A stretch of DNA of 64,000 nucleotides from Nonomuraea sp. SYSU D8015 (GCF_008065375.1 NZ_VJYI01000001.1:1240001-1304000); one strand, 5' to 3'. Positions 17,781 through 26,042 are shown, numbered from the stretch's first letter. Numbers and translations are program-made. Notes: generated from the sequence alone by a model not told the origin.

Positions 17781-17813
17781 GCGCACTCGGCGCATGAACA
17801 TGAAGATGCGCAG

Positions 17814-18080
17814 TCACGATCCGTGACCTCCATGCCAGCGTGCTTCGGACTCCTCCTGCTGGGCGGCCCACGTCGCGAGCAGCTCCGCCAGCTCATACAT
17901 CGCCCGCGGGTTGCGCTGGCTGCGCCGCGCCCGCCGCGCGGCGGCCTTGGCCCGGTCGAAGCACAACTTCGCGAACTGGGCGTCATCCTTGACAGCCTGG
18001 GTGCGCTCATTCCAAGTTCTGGCGAGGTTCTGCAGCCGGCGCAGCGCCTCCGGAGTCAGCTTGTCGACCGTCCCGTTCAC
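17814..18080 (-). CDS. Small helical protein of the transfer operon
   Basis: An 88-residue helical protein rich in Arg, Ala and Glu, starting at a GTG that overlaps the previous stop (GTGA). It has no membrane segment or recognised motif. The tight coupling to the upstream gene supports coding. Confidence 0.6.
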   Translation of the reverse strand: MNGTVDKLTPEALRRLQNLARTWNERTQAVKDDAQFAKLCFDRAKAAARRARRSQRNPRAMYELAELLATWAAQQEESEARWHGGHGS

Positions 18081-18553
18081 GCCGGCCGCTCCTCACGGAT
18101 CAGGTCGAGGAACTCCCTGTCCGACTTCGCCGACGCTGGCCGCGCGCCTGCCCGCCTCGGCTGAGCTGGGCGTTTGGCCGGGTCAGGGCCGGGCGCGAGC
18201 GCCTGCTGCTTGTCCTGCGCGGCAGCCTGCCGCTTCGCGGGGATCTCGTGACGGTTCCTGCGATATCGGGCCTCCAGCCGGAACGTCAGTCTGGCCGCAG
18301 CCTCAAGGTGTTCCTGGATCTCGGCGAACGGGGCGGTAACCCTCCAATGCCGCCACCACGCCTCAAACGAGCCGTATTCCGACGGCGGGTTCTCCGCCCA
18401 CATGGCCTCAGCGTCACGCCGCATGTGAGCCACGAAGTCGGCATACTCCGACAGCGCCCGCCGCAGCTGGGCTGCGAACGCCTGCACCACCTCCGGGCGG
18501 TCCAGCATGTCCCCAGACCACTCCGGCCCGGACGAAGAAGTCCTACTCATCAT
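18077..18553 (-). CDS. Helical protein of the transfer operon
   Basis: A 158-residue protein; ATG at 18,553 is chosen because GAAGGAAGGG lies upstream and the start overlaps the SpdB stop as TGATG. It has a helical middle with conserved-looking Trp residues (EAWWRHWRV) and a disordered Ala/Pro/Lys C-terminal stretch. No family is recognised. Confidence 0.6.
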   Translation of the reverse strand: MMSRTSSSGPEWSGDMLDRPEVVQAFAAQLRRALSEYADFVAHMRRDAEAMWAENPPSEYGSFEAWWRHWRVTAPFAEIQEHLEAAARLTFRLEARYRRNRHEIPAKRQAAAQDKQQALAPGPDPAKRPAQPRRAGARPASAKSDREFLDLIREERPA

Positions 18554-19635
18554 CAATCCCTTCCTTCGAGCGCCTTCTTGACCTTGGTGGCGGTGCCGGT
18601 GCCGCACCCCAACGCTTTGCCGATCTTCTGGATGCCGGCGTCGGCGGGCAGCTTCCCGGCGGCGATCAAGGCGCGTGCCCGGTCCGTCAGAGCGTCGATA
18701 TCGACCCTCGGACGGGGCGGCGGAGGGCTGTACCGGCGGCCAGCGTTTGCCCTGTACTCAAGGTGAGTACGGCCATCAGTACGGCCTGTACCGGAGGCCG
18801 CCGGGACAGGCAGCGCCTGCAGCACCGACCACAGCGCCGGCAGCACCCACACCGCGGTCACCGCCGCGACCGGACCAAGGCTGTGCACGATCAACGTCAG
18901 CAGATCGAAATCGACGTCGGGCGCGAACGCTGGCCAGCAGTTCAACACCAGCGTCAGAACGAGCAGCAGCGCCTCGGCGCGGAACAACTTCCGGCCGGGG
19001 CCGTTCTTGTCCTTGCGGTCGACGACCTGGCCGCGCATCGCGCTGTAGGCCTGCACCGCCACGGCGGCCAGCAGCGGCAGCGATAGGGCCGGCTCCACGC
19101 CGAACGCCGCCCACCAGGCGAACGTGTGCTCCTTCAGTTCCAGCGCCGTGGCCACCGAAGCCTGCACGCCGATACTCGACACCGCCAGGCCGATCGCGGC
19201 CGCCGCCATCACCATCACCGTGACAGTGCGGCGCACCTTGGCGTCGCGGTAGGCCAACGCGACCGGGTCCTGGGCGAGCTCGTGCAGCCGGGCGGCCTCG
19301 CTGACATCGCGGCGACGCTTGCGCACCTTGGGCGTGTCGATCAGCAGAGGCGCGTCGTCGTCCTGCAACTCCAGGAGGCGGTGCGCCTCGGCGACCTCGG
19401 CGCGCAGCTTGCGGACGCGGCTGGTGTTGCCTTCGTCGTCGTCGAAGTCGAGCCCATACTCGGGTTCAGGCTCGTCCTCGATGTAGGACTCGTCGTCGAC
19501 CTCGGAATCCTCGACATCGGGCTCGTGGGCGGCCGGCTCCGGGAGGCGGGAGGCGACATAGTCCTCGAGCGCGGCCAGGCCGCGCGCGACGTCATCCTCG
19601 GGCGGAGGATCGGGCGACGGGGTCGTGGTGTTCAT
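18553..19635 (-). CDS. SpdB/DUF2637-type membrane spread protein with C-terminal HTH
   Basis: A 360-residue protein. The order is an acidic N-terminus (1-75), a coiled coil (73-125), four membrane segments (about 137-157, 171-197, 219-238, 243-267), a Pro-rich linker and a helix-turn-helix-like C-terminus (310-360). DUF2637/Spd proteins of Streptomyces plasmids and AICEs help spread DNA between hyphal compartments after transfer. Both gene junctions are TGATG overlaps. This gene is among the strongest indications that the operon is conjugative rather than viral. Confidence 0.75.
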   Translation of the reverse strand: MNTTTPSPDPPPEDDVARGLAALEDYVASRLPEPAAHEPDVEDSEVDDESYIEDEPEPEYGLDFDDDEGNTSRVRKLRAEVAEAHRLLELQDDDAPLLIDTPKVRKRRRDVSEAARLHELAQDPVALAYRDAKVRRTVTVMVMAAAAIGLAVSSIGVQASVATALELKEHTFAWWAAFGVEPALSLPLLAAVAVQAYSAMRGQVVDRKDKNGPGRKLFRAEALLLVLTLVLNCWPAFAPDVDFDLLTLIVHSLGPVAAVTAVWVLPALWSVLQALPVPAASGTGRTDGRTHLEYRANAGRRYSPPPPRPRVDIDALTDRARALIAAGKLPADAGIQKIGKALGCGTGTATKVKKALEGRD

Positions 19636-19871
19636 CAGACGGTCTCCGGGGTTCGGATCAGAGCCTGTAGGTGGGCGGTGGGCAGCGCCTGCGCCAGCAA
19701 CTGCGCCGGGTGTGCCCCGGGCGCGGGCATCTGGTCGTGGGCGGTGAGCACGTGCCGCACGTGCACGAGCGGGTCAGGTTCGTCGCGCTCGGCCGCGGCG
19801 ACGGCGGCGCGCGCGGCGGCCAACAGTTCGGCGTGCTCGGCGACGAGGAGCGCGGCCTGGGTCTGGTTCAT
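19635..19871 (-). CDS. Small helical operon protein
   Basis: A 78-residue Ala/His/Leu-rich helical protein, coupled on both sides by TGATG overlaps. There is no recognised family. It lies immediately before the SpdB-like gene. Confidence 0.55.
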   Translation of the reverse strand: MNQTQAALLVAEHAELLAAARAAVAAAERDEPDPLVHVRHVLTAHDQMPAPGAHPAQLLAQALPTAHLQALIRTPETV

Positions 19872-20584
19872 CAGAACCCTCCAGGCGGTGCGTCGAGGAC
19901 AGTCACACCAGGCAGAAACACGGAGTTGACGTGCCAGAATCGGCCTTCACGGTCGCTACGGAAGATCCGGCCGTATACCTGGTTGGGGTCGACCGCTACG
20001 CCCGCCTGGGTGCACAGACCCGGCAGCATCTTGAGCGCGATGCCGTAGGCCGCCTCATACTCGGCGGTGAACCGGCCACTGGCCAGCGCCTTGTCAACGG
20101 TCTGCTCTCCGATGTCCGACTGCCGACGGAGGTCCACTCGGAACTCGTACACCTCGGCGGTGCTCTCGTCCGGCGTGGACATTGCCATGTGGGGGACGGG
20201 GCCCGACGGCGATGCCTTCCTGATGGTGCGGCGGCGCCGCCACTGCCACCAGCGCGGCCGGGGCTCGGCGAGTCGATCGACGGTGTCGGTGAGTTCGTGC
20301 ACGGTCTCGGCGACCGAGCCGACCGCGGCAGCGGTGGAGTCGGCGAACTCGACGCCCTGGTTCACGGTCGCGGTCAGATTGTGGACCTCAGCGCCGAGGT
20401 CCTCCAGCCCGTTCTGCAGGGCCTGGCCGGCGGCGGACACGTGGCCGGCCAGGTGCTGGATCGCGGCCGGCGTCTTGGCCAGCAGTTCCAGCGCGGTGGC
20501 GATCCGGGCGAGATCGGTGCGCATCGCCAGCATGGCCTGCGCGTCATCCTCGGGGTGGGGTGTGAAGAGTCGGTCGGCGGTCAT
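19871..20584 (-). CDS. Coiled-coil protein of the transfer operon
   Basis: A 237-residue protein; ATG at 20,584 is chosen because it overlaps the SsgA-like stop by ATGA, while the longer open frame upstream is the antisense-like shadow of that gene. Residues ~10-105 are long helices resembling methyl-accepting-type coiled coils. A WWQWRRRR patch near 110 may touch the membrane surface. The C-terminal ~95 residues form a small alpha/beta domain. Function is unknown. Confidence 0.6.
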   Translation of the reverse strand: MTADRLFTPHPEDDAQAMLAMRTDLARIATALELLAKTPAAIQHLAGHVSAAGQALQNGLEDLGAEVHNLTATVNQGVEFADSTAAAVGSVAETVHELTDTVDRLAEPRPRWWQWRRRRTIRKASPSGPVPHMAMSTPDESTAEVYEFRVDLRRQSDIGEQTVDKALASGRFTAEYEAAYGIALKMLPGLCTQAGVAVDPNQVYGRIFRSDREGRFWHVNSVFLPGVTVLDAPPGGF

Positions 20585-20985
20585 GCGGTCACCTCCGCCA
20601 GCCAGCGGTCCAGTTCGGCGCGGGCGATCGGCCGCTGCCGGTTGAGCGGCACCATCCGGCACGTCTTCTCCAGGAACGCCTCGACAGCGTCCCGCTCGGC
20701 GTACAGTTCGCGCAGCCCGCCCCGGCACGGCACCGTGAGCGTGATGTAGTCCCGCACGGCGTGCGGCTTGACCAGCGGGAAACCGGACTCGCCGGTCGGC
20801 TTCTCCAGGCCGTCGATCAGCAGGTCGCGGTAGAGCACAACCTCGTGGACGCCGTCGTGGTCGGGGATGACGATCTCGACCGCGAACGGGTCGTCGCTGC
20901 GGTAGACGATGGTCGCCGTGTACGGCTCGTCGCTGTGCCGGGCCGCGTTCCACAAAAGGATCGGCACGTTAAGGATCTTTCTCAT
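20581..20985 (-). CDS. SsgA-like protein (SALP) encoded on the mobile element
   Basis: A 134-residue protein whose length and motif order match the SsgA family. YRSDDPFAVEI aligns with YTADDPYAIRM of the ssgB product encoded at 31,743; LYRDLLIDGL aligns with its FARELLTVGI; FLEKTCRMVP aligns with FLHRTYEKVP. SALPs steer septum placement and peptidoglycan remodelling during sporulation division. Start ATG at 20,985 overlaps the upstream stop by ATGA. On a transfer operon it may adjust host septation for DNA transfer or spread; that role is inferred. Confidence 0.8.
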   Translation of the reverse strand: MRKILNVPILLWNAARHSDEPYTATIVYRSDDPFAVEIVIPDHDGVHEVVLYRDLLIDGLEKPTGESGFPLVKPHAVRDYITLTVPCRGGLRELYAERDAVEAFLEKTCRMVPLNRQRPIARAELDRWLAEVTA

Positions 20986-21302
20986 GCGGTCACCGTCCCG
21001 GTGAGCGCGGTGGCGGGCGGGGTCATGCCGCGGCCCATCAGCGCGGTGGTGAGCATCGCCAACGCCCGATGCTCCAGGTCGTCCAGGGAGATCTCCTCCA
21101 CGCGGACGCCGGTAGCGACGCTGGCGTAGACCGGCCGGCCGGGCTCCCAGCGGAGACCGATCTGCAGGCCAGGCAGCTCGAGATCCGTACCGATGCACAT
21201 GCCGAAACCGGCGTCGTCGCCGAGGTGATCCGTACACCACAGCTGATGCTCCGGCTCCGGCCAGCGCTGCGCGGGGATGCGAATGTCGGGGGTGTCGTGC
21301 AT
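20982..21302 (-). CDS. Hypothetical protein between xis and SALP
   Basis: A 106-residue protein starting at ATG (21,302) with GAAGGGA about 12 nt upstream. A beta-rich first half is followed by a helical C-terminus. No membrane segment or known motif. Coupled to the SALP gene by ATGA. Function unknown. Confidence 0.55.
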   Translation of the reverse strand: MHDTPDIRIPAQRWPEPEHQLWCTDHLGDDAGFGMCIGTDLELPGLQIGLRWEPGRPVYASVATGVRVEEISLDDLEHRALAMLTTALMGRGMTPPATALTGTVTA

Positions 21303-21412
21303 GATGATGGTTGTCCCTTCGCTCGTGCTGGTGGTCGGGACATGCGGAAGCTGGCGACCTCGGTCTGGGCGGATGGGGGTCGCCTTTCGCATGTCAGGGG
21401 AGATCGCGCGCA

Positions 21413-21640
21413 TCAGACCGCGACCTCGTCAGGCTCGGCGCCCCACTTCGGCGCAGCCAGCAGCGCCTCCACGAACGCGCGAGGAACCTGCTTCTTGCTA
21501 CGCACAGGAACGTGGGGGAACTCGCCAGCTTCGACAGCGCGGCGGACAGTGATGGGCGAGACGCCGAGAATCTCGGCAACCTCAGGGATGGGCAACGCCT
21601 GACGGCGATCCGGCGTGATCTCAACGCTCTTGCGGCTCAC
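21413..21640 (-). CDS. xis: Excisionase / MerR-type HTH protein
   Basis: A 75-residue protein with a compact winged-helix pattern: LPIPEVAEILGVSPITVRRAVEAGEFPHVP. This is the standard excisionase/MerR-like DNA-binding unit of actinomycete integrative elements. It is the first gene of the long minus operon and its promoter region contains CCTAG boxes. The likely job is directing the integrase toward excision. Confidence 0.8.
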   Translation of the reverse strand: MSRKSVEITPDRRQALPIPEVAEILGVSPITVRRAVEAGEFPHVPVRSKKQVPRAFVEALLAAPKWGAEPDEVAV

Positions 21641-21647
21641 AACAACT

Positions 21648-21751
21648 CCTAGGGGCGCTTCACACTCTCTATATGCCTAGGCAAACACGTTGAACTATGC
21701 AAGTCAACGCATGGATGGACGTGCTTTCCTAGTTCACACATTTCCGCCTAG
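21648..21751. promoter_or_regulatory. Divergent operator region with four CCTAG boxes
   Basis: CCTAG occurs at 21,648, 21,676 (inside the palindrome TGCCTAGGCA), 21,728 and 21,747, all between xis and the divergent GntR gene. A CGTTGA-N10-TCAACG inverted repeat lies at 21,688-21,709. The stretch is AT-richer than its surroundings. It probably holds both promoters and the operators of the GntR protein. Confidence 0.6.
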
Positions 21752-21760
21752 CCTTATCTC

Positions 21761-22105
21761 GTGCCGATCGATTTCAGTGACCCACGTCCGGCCTACCAGC
21801 AGATCGCCGACGACCTCCGAGGCAAGATCAAGGATGGTCGCATCAAGTTGGGCGAGCGGCTCCCGTCCCGCAAGGACCTGGCCAAGCACTACGACGTGGC
21901 CCCTGAGACCGTCAGAAAGGCCCAGAGCGAACTGGCCAACGACGGGCTGATCAGCACACAGTCAACTCGGGGCGTCTATGTGATCAAGACGCCGGAAGAG
22001 CCTGAACCGTCGCAGGAATACCGACAGGTGATGGCTGAACTTCAGCGCCTGACAGAGCGGGTTGGCGGGCTCGAGTCTCGCGTGCGGGCCCTCGAAGACC
22101 AGTGA
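21761..22105 (+). CDS. GntR-family repressor-like regulator
   Basis: A 114-residue protein from GTG. Residues 1-75 are a GntR winged helix (RPAYQQIADDLRGKIKDG, LPSRKDLAKHYDVAPETVRKA), followed by a leucine-rich coiled coil (about 82-112) in place of a ligand-binding domain. This small GntR type is common in AICEs and plasmids (KorA-like roles). It is transcribed divergently from xis with no clear ribosome site, so the mRNA may be nearly leaderless. It likely represses excision and transfer through the CCTAG boxes. Confidence 0.8.
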   Translation: MPIDFSDPRPAYQQIADDLRGKIKDGRIKLGERLPSRKDLAKHYDVAPETVRKAQSELANDGLISTQSTRGVYVIKTPEEPEPSQEYRQVMAELQRLTERVGGLESRVRALEDQ

Positions 22106-22343
22106 GAACGTCCACACGCCTCTCCAAGCGCTCGATGCGACACGCCAGCGCGCGAAGCGCTTCGGCGACCTTGACGCACTCTGATGGACTCATAGATCTA
22201 CCGTAGGAACGACACATGCCGCGCCGGAAGGAACGTATGCCGCACCGATGCAGCACTGCTGCGGAACTCTTGCAGCGCGGTTATTGATCTACAGGGCAGG
22301 AATCCTAGACTCACAGGAGACTCACTCAGCGGAGGAGCACGCT

Positions 22344-23657
22344 GTGGATGTCGTGAACGACTGGAACGGCGCGATGGCCGGCGTCCTACGCCAGGCATAC
22401 CACTACTCCCAGCGTGAGTTCGCGAAACGTCTCGGGGTTGATCCTCGCACGATCGTGAAGTGGGAGGGCAACCCGAACCTGCAGCAGGAGTCAGAACAGC
22501 AGCAGATCCTGGACATGGCGCTCTGGACAGCTCCTGACCACGTCAAGGCACGTTTCGCGCACCTCCTAAGCCGCCAGACCGACCCAATACGCGACCCAAC
22601 ACGTGAGCCGCAGGTCGTGCCCGAGTCACAGGAGTGGACCGATGACGATATGAACCGCCGTGAAATGCTCCGCCTCTTCACCATGGCCGGCGCCGTCATC
22701 GCCACACCCCAGGCGAGTCAAGCTCTCGATCTCGACCGGATCGCCAACCGAGCCACCCGGCCCGACACCGAGACCATCACCCAGTACGAGACCCTGAACA
22801 CCCATCTGTGGCAGGTCTTCATGCTGGCCAGCAGCAAGCGCAAGGTTTACCCGCTCGTTCAGGACCACCTCGCCACGCTCGTCGACGCCCTCCAGCGCTC
22901 CACGACCGAGACGACCCATCGCCAACTGTGCGCCCTCGCCGGAGACCTGTTCCAGCTCGCCGGCGAAATCCACTTCGACGGCAACCAGTACACCGACGCC
23001 GCCCACTGCTACACCCTCGCCGCCTCCGCCAGCAGAGAGGCGGCGGCCTACGACCTGTGGGCATGCGCCATGACCCGGCACGCCTTCATCGGCGTCTACG
23101 AACGCCAGTACGCCACCGCGGCACCCATGCTCGACCTCGCCGCCACGCTCGCCCGCCGTGGGAACAGCAGCCTGTCCACGCGCCACTGGGTCGCCGCCGT
23201 ACGAGCCGAAACCCTCGCGGGGCTCGGCGACTTCGACAGCTGCCAGCGTGCCCTCGACGACGCCGAGCAGGTTCGCAACATGACCGGGACCATCCACAAC
23301 GGCGGGTGGCTGCGTTTCGACGGCGGCCGACTCCACGAAGAGCGCGGCACCTGCTACACCATGCTCCGCCGCCCCGATCTCGCAGAGCAGGTACTCGCCG
23401 GCGCGCTCGCACACAACCTCACCACGCGCCGCCGCGGCGGCGTCCTGGTAGATCTCGCTTCCCTGGGTGTCCAGCGGGGCGACCGTGACCAGTTGCTTGA
23501 TTACGGTCGCGCCGCCGTCGAGCTCGCCCGTCGCACCGGGTCCGGCGTCATCGCCCAGAAGCTGCGCGGACTGCAGGATCAGATGACCGCCCTACCGGTC
23601 GACGACCGGCTACGTGCGCTGCACAACGACATCAACGAACTGGCCACGGCCAGTTGA
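22344..23657 (+). CDS. HTH plus TPR-like transcriptional regulator
   Basis: A 437-residue protein; GTG at 22,344 is chosen because GGAGGAG lies 6 nt upstream. The N-terminus is an XRE-type HTH (YSQREFAKRLGVDPRTIVKWE, about residues 18-40). A linker contains an RREMLRLFTMAGAVIA segment, and the remaining ~290 residues are tetratricopeptide-like helices. This architecture is common in Streptomyces pleiotropic regulators. It could sense a peptide or small signal. It overlaps or abuts the next gene. Confidence 0.75.
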   Translation: MDVVNDWNGAMAGVLRQAYHYSQREFAKRLGVDPRTIVKWEGNPNLQQESEQQQILDMALWTAPDHVKARFAHLLSRQTDPIRDPTREPQVVPESQEWTDDDMNRREMLRLFTMAGAVIATPQASQALDLDRIANRATRPDTETITQYETLNTHLWQVFMLASSKRKVYPLVQDHLATLVDALQRSTTETTHRQLCALAGDLFQLAGEIHFDGNQYTDAAHCYTLAASASREAAAYDLWACAMTRHAFIGVYERQYATAAPMLDLAATLARRGNSSLSTRHWVAAVRAETLAGLGDFDSCQRALDDAEQVRNMTGTIHNGGWLRFDGGRLHEERGTCYTMLRRPDLAEQVLAGALAHNLTTRRRGGVLVDLASLGVQRGDRDQLLDYGRAAVELARRTGSGVIAQKLRGLQDQMTALPVDDRLRALHNDINELATAS

Positions 23658-23674
23658 ACCACGAGGGAGTTACC

Positions 23675-24049
23675 TTGCACGAGCCTGGCCGTATCTTCCG
23701 TGAGGCGTGGATCGCTGGTGTCCGCAAGCACTATCCGGGCGAGCCCAAGCCTGGGTACGTCACACCATGGGAGGAAATGCCCGAATGGGAGCGAGAGGCC
23801 GCAGCCCGGGTGGAAAGACAAGTATCCGCCTTCTGGGAGATAAGCCTCGGCCGCACGGCGAAACTCACCCGTGAGCAGCGAGGCCGGTTTATCGCGATCT
23901 GCTGGATCGCCCAGATGCACCTGCTCATCCCGAACCCGAAGCCGTCCTATGTGGCCGACTGGGCTGACCTGCCTGAGTGGCAGCGCGAGACCGACGCCGA
24001 CATCTTCGACGCGATCGAGCAGTCGTTGACCGGGGTTGAGGTGCAATGA
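23675..24049 (+). CDS. Hypothetical protein with duplicated W-x2-[LM]P-x-W motif
   Basis: A 124-residue helical protein. TTG at 23,675 has GAGGGAG 5 nt upstream; an earlier TTG at 23,654 overlaps the previous stop. Two related segments, YVTPWEEMPEWEREA near the N-terminus and YVADWADLPEWQRET near the C-terminus, suggest an internal duplication. No function is recognised. Confidence 0.6.
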   Translation: MHEPGRIFREAWIAGVRKHYPGEPKPGYVTPWEEMPEWEREAAARVERQVSAFWEISLGRTAKLTREQRGRFIAICWIAQMHLLIPNPKPSYVADWADLPEWQRETDADIFDAIEQSLTGVEVQ

Positions 24050-24488
24050 AGAGGCATGGAGGGGGGAGGCTGAGATCGTCTACCTGATTGGCAACCCTCA
24101 ATCATCTCTATTTAAGATCGGCCGAACTGTCGATGTCACGCGTCGACTTGGCACAATCCAAAGCATGTCCCCTGTCCCTCTGGCCGTCCTGTGGACCCAC
24201 TCTGGCGGCCGTGGACTGGAGTCCAACCTGCACCGCCACTTCGCGATATACCACTCACACGGCGAGTGGTACAACTTCGGCGATGAGGATGCGGTTGCAC
24301 TGGTCGAAGAGGCGGTAGCGTCCAACGACTGGACGCTGACGGACCAGCCGGTGACTAGCCAGACCCTGTGTGCCGTTTGCCGACACGAGGCCGGATCTCA
24401 TCGGCGCATCTCAGGATTAGCATGCAGCGCGACAGATCCAGACGGCGATTCCATTTGCGGGTGCCGCGGGTTCGCGACGCGCCGCTAG
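24036..24488 (+). CDS. GIY-YIG (T5orf172-type) protein with Cys-rich tail
   Basis: A nuclease-like domain runs from VYLIGN and KIGRT through LHRHF and GEWY, the GIY-YIG/Mug113 arrangement of phage and defence proteins. The C-terminal ~40 residues contain a CxxC...C...CxC pattern that may bind zinc. The longest standard frame starts at TTG 24,036, which has no ribosome site. A GGGGGGAGG run at 24,061-24,069 instead points to ATC at 24,075, exactly where the domain begins. Function (restriction, repair or homing) is not determined. Confidence 0.65.
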   Translation: MRCNEEAWRGEAEIVYLIGNPQSSLFKIGRTVDVTRRLGTIQSMSPVPLAVLWTHSGGRGLESNLHRHFAIYHSHGEWYNFGDEDAVALVEEAVASNDWTLTDQPVTSQTLCAVCRHEAGSHRRISGLACSATDPDGDSICGCRGFATRR

Positions 24489-24581
24489 GAGCGCCGGTTG
24501 CCTAGTCATCGTTGTCCGATGTCTCGTTCTCTGCACCGCTTGCCGGGCAGCCCCCAGTCCCGCACCCTGTAGCGAAAGGGC

Positions 24582-25472
24582 ATGACCGAACGTTTACCCT
24601 GTATGGACGATGCGACCGGGCCAGACCATACAGCGGGAGACGGGCGCGCGAGCACGTGGATCTCGCCCGATGGGATCAGGACCCGCGCAGAGTTCGTGAG
24701 CGCGTTGCGCGGACTGTGCAGGTATGGGGAGTCCGAATTTAGCCATGCCCAGATCGCGCGAGACTCCGGGGTCCACGTGTCGATCGTGTTCAGAATGCTG
24801 AGGGACGGGCGGCTGGCTGATCTGCCCATCATGCTCAGGATTCTGCGCGGACTCGGCCTTACTGAGGCCGACATCGAGGCTTGGGTGAAGGCATACGTAA
24901 GAGTCGTCGACGACTCCCGCCCGCCGCCACCTGTGTCCGGTACGACCAAGGCTGAGCAGGCTGCCCGGCGCGAACTGTCTGAGGCGGAGAGGGAACTCGC
25001 CGACGCCGACGAGTTGACGTTGCCGGCGTTGTGGAAGGTGACGCACGCCCGGCTGGACTACTACCACCAGATCGCCACTGGCCAGGCCCGTCAGTCGTTC
25101 CGCAACGCCCAGATCGCGATGGCTGTCGGGTTTGTCCTCCTGGTTGTCTTCGCCATCCTGGCCTTATATGCGCAGAGCACCGCAGCCGCGGTCGTCACTG
25201 GCGCGTTGGGCGCCACGTCGGCGGCGTTCGCTGCCTACATCGGCCGGACCTTCGTCCGCTCCCAGGAGGCCGCCGCCACCCACCTGCGCTCCTATTTCGA
25301 TCAACCCCTTGAGTTCTCCCGCTACCTGGCGGCCGAACGCCTCCTAAACGGTATCGAGCGACTGGAGCCTGACCAGCGGGCCACCATCGCGGCCGACGTC
25401 CTCCGCGGCATCGTGCCGGCCGCGAACGCCCCCGGCTCAGACAATGACGACGCAGGGAAGGGATCAACGTGA
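24582..25472 (+). CDS. HTH protein with TRADD-N-associated-type membrane domain
   Basis: A 296-residue protein. An N-terminal HTH-like region (about 35-108) is followed by a helical linker. A conserved-looking segment LPALWKVTHARLDYYHQIATGQARQ..FRNAQ lies directly before two membrane segments (about 178-197 and 199-221), then a cytoplasmic helical tail. That layout resembles the TRADD-N-associated two-segment membrane domain described in predicted bacterial conflict systems. The gene is a candidate anti-phage or signalling cargo gene. The family match is from memory of the motif. Confidence 0.55.
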   Translation: MTERLPCMDDATGPDHTAGDGRASTWISPDGIRTRAEFVSALRGLCRYGESEFSHAQIARDSGVHVSIVFRMLRDGRLADLPIMLRILRGLGLTEADIEAWVKAYVRVVDDSRPPPPVSGTTKAEQAARRELSEAERELADADELTLPALWKVTHARLDYYHQIATGQARQSFRNAQIAMAVGFVLLVVFAILALYAQSTAAAVVTGALGATSAAFAAYIGRTFVRSQEAAATHLRSYFDQPLEFSRYLAAERLLNGIERLEPDQRATIAADVLRGIVPAANAPGSDNDDAGKGST

Positions 25473-25722
25473 CATCAAGTCGTGTCTGGGGTTGAGTTCT
25501 CGGCGCCGTAGCTCCGGCATTTCGATCAGGTCACAGCCCGCTGAGCGTCGTGGTTGTGATGGCGGCTGCGGCGAGTGATCTTCTGAGGATGCGCACGACC
25601 TCCACGCAAGCAGCCTGGGCTCGTGCCGCCACGTCTCCGCATGGTCACATGCAGCTACCGAGCGATGCTCGGGCCTGCCGAGGTCCCTGTCCTTTTTGGG
25701 CGCGCCGTCGTCACCCCTCCCG

Positions 25723-25986
25723 TCATCCGTTCGGCAAGTTCTCTGACACGAAACTGCCGAGATGCGGCACTGTAGTGATCAAACCCTCTTCTCGCAGCGC
25801 TTTGACGGCTTTGCGGATGGTGTTGCGAGCAACGCCGAACTCCTGGACCAGGGTGGACTCCGAGGGCACGACCTGGCCAGGCCGGTATGTCCCCTCGATG
25901 ATGCGGGTTTTCAGCACGTCTCTGACCTGCACCCACACGTACGCGTTGTCGCGGAACTCGATCACGGACAAACCGTACACGATCAT
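25723..25986 (-). CDS. Small GntR-family regulator
   Basis: An 87-residue protein consisting of little more than a GntR winged helix (VRDVLKTRIIEGTYRPGQ, SESTLVQEFGVARNTIRKAV). Its start codon lies inside the first of three helically phased repeats, so self-control is likely. It is divergent from the XRE/DUF5753 gene. Confidence 0.75.
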   Translation of the reverse strand: MIVYGLSVIEFRDNAYVWVQVRDVLKTRIIEGTYRPGQVVPSESTLVQEFGVARNTIRKAVKALREEGLITTVPHLGSFVSENLPNG

Positions 25987-26042
25987 GAACGAGGGTACTC
26001 AACCAGCGACGTCCGCGCTCGTGCATGAACGACCGTGAACGA
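25984..26042. promoter_or_regulatory. Helically phased CATGAACGA operator repeats
   Basis: CATGAACGA begins at 25,984 and 26,024, and the variant CGTGAACGA at 26,034. Spacings of 40 and 10 nt equal whole helical turns. GCTCGT (26,017) and ACGAGC (26,039) add an inverted pair. The rest of the 354-nt gap (25,987-26,340) is AT-richer and holds no gene I can support. Confidence 0.55.

Noticed and set aside
21984..22193. Minus-strand frame with a short coiled coil (SECVKVAEALRALACRIERLERR)
   Set aside because: Its 3' half overlaps the GntR coiled-coil region antisense and no ribosome site precedes its start; helical look is explained by the sense gene and by composition.
25658..25672. CCGAGC-GAT-GCTCGG hairpin as a terminator
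   Set aside because: Short stem with no T-run, not placed at a gene end on a supported strand.
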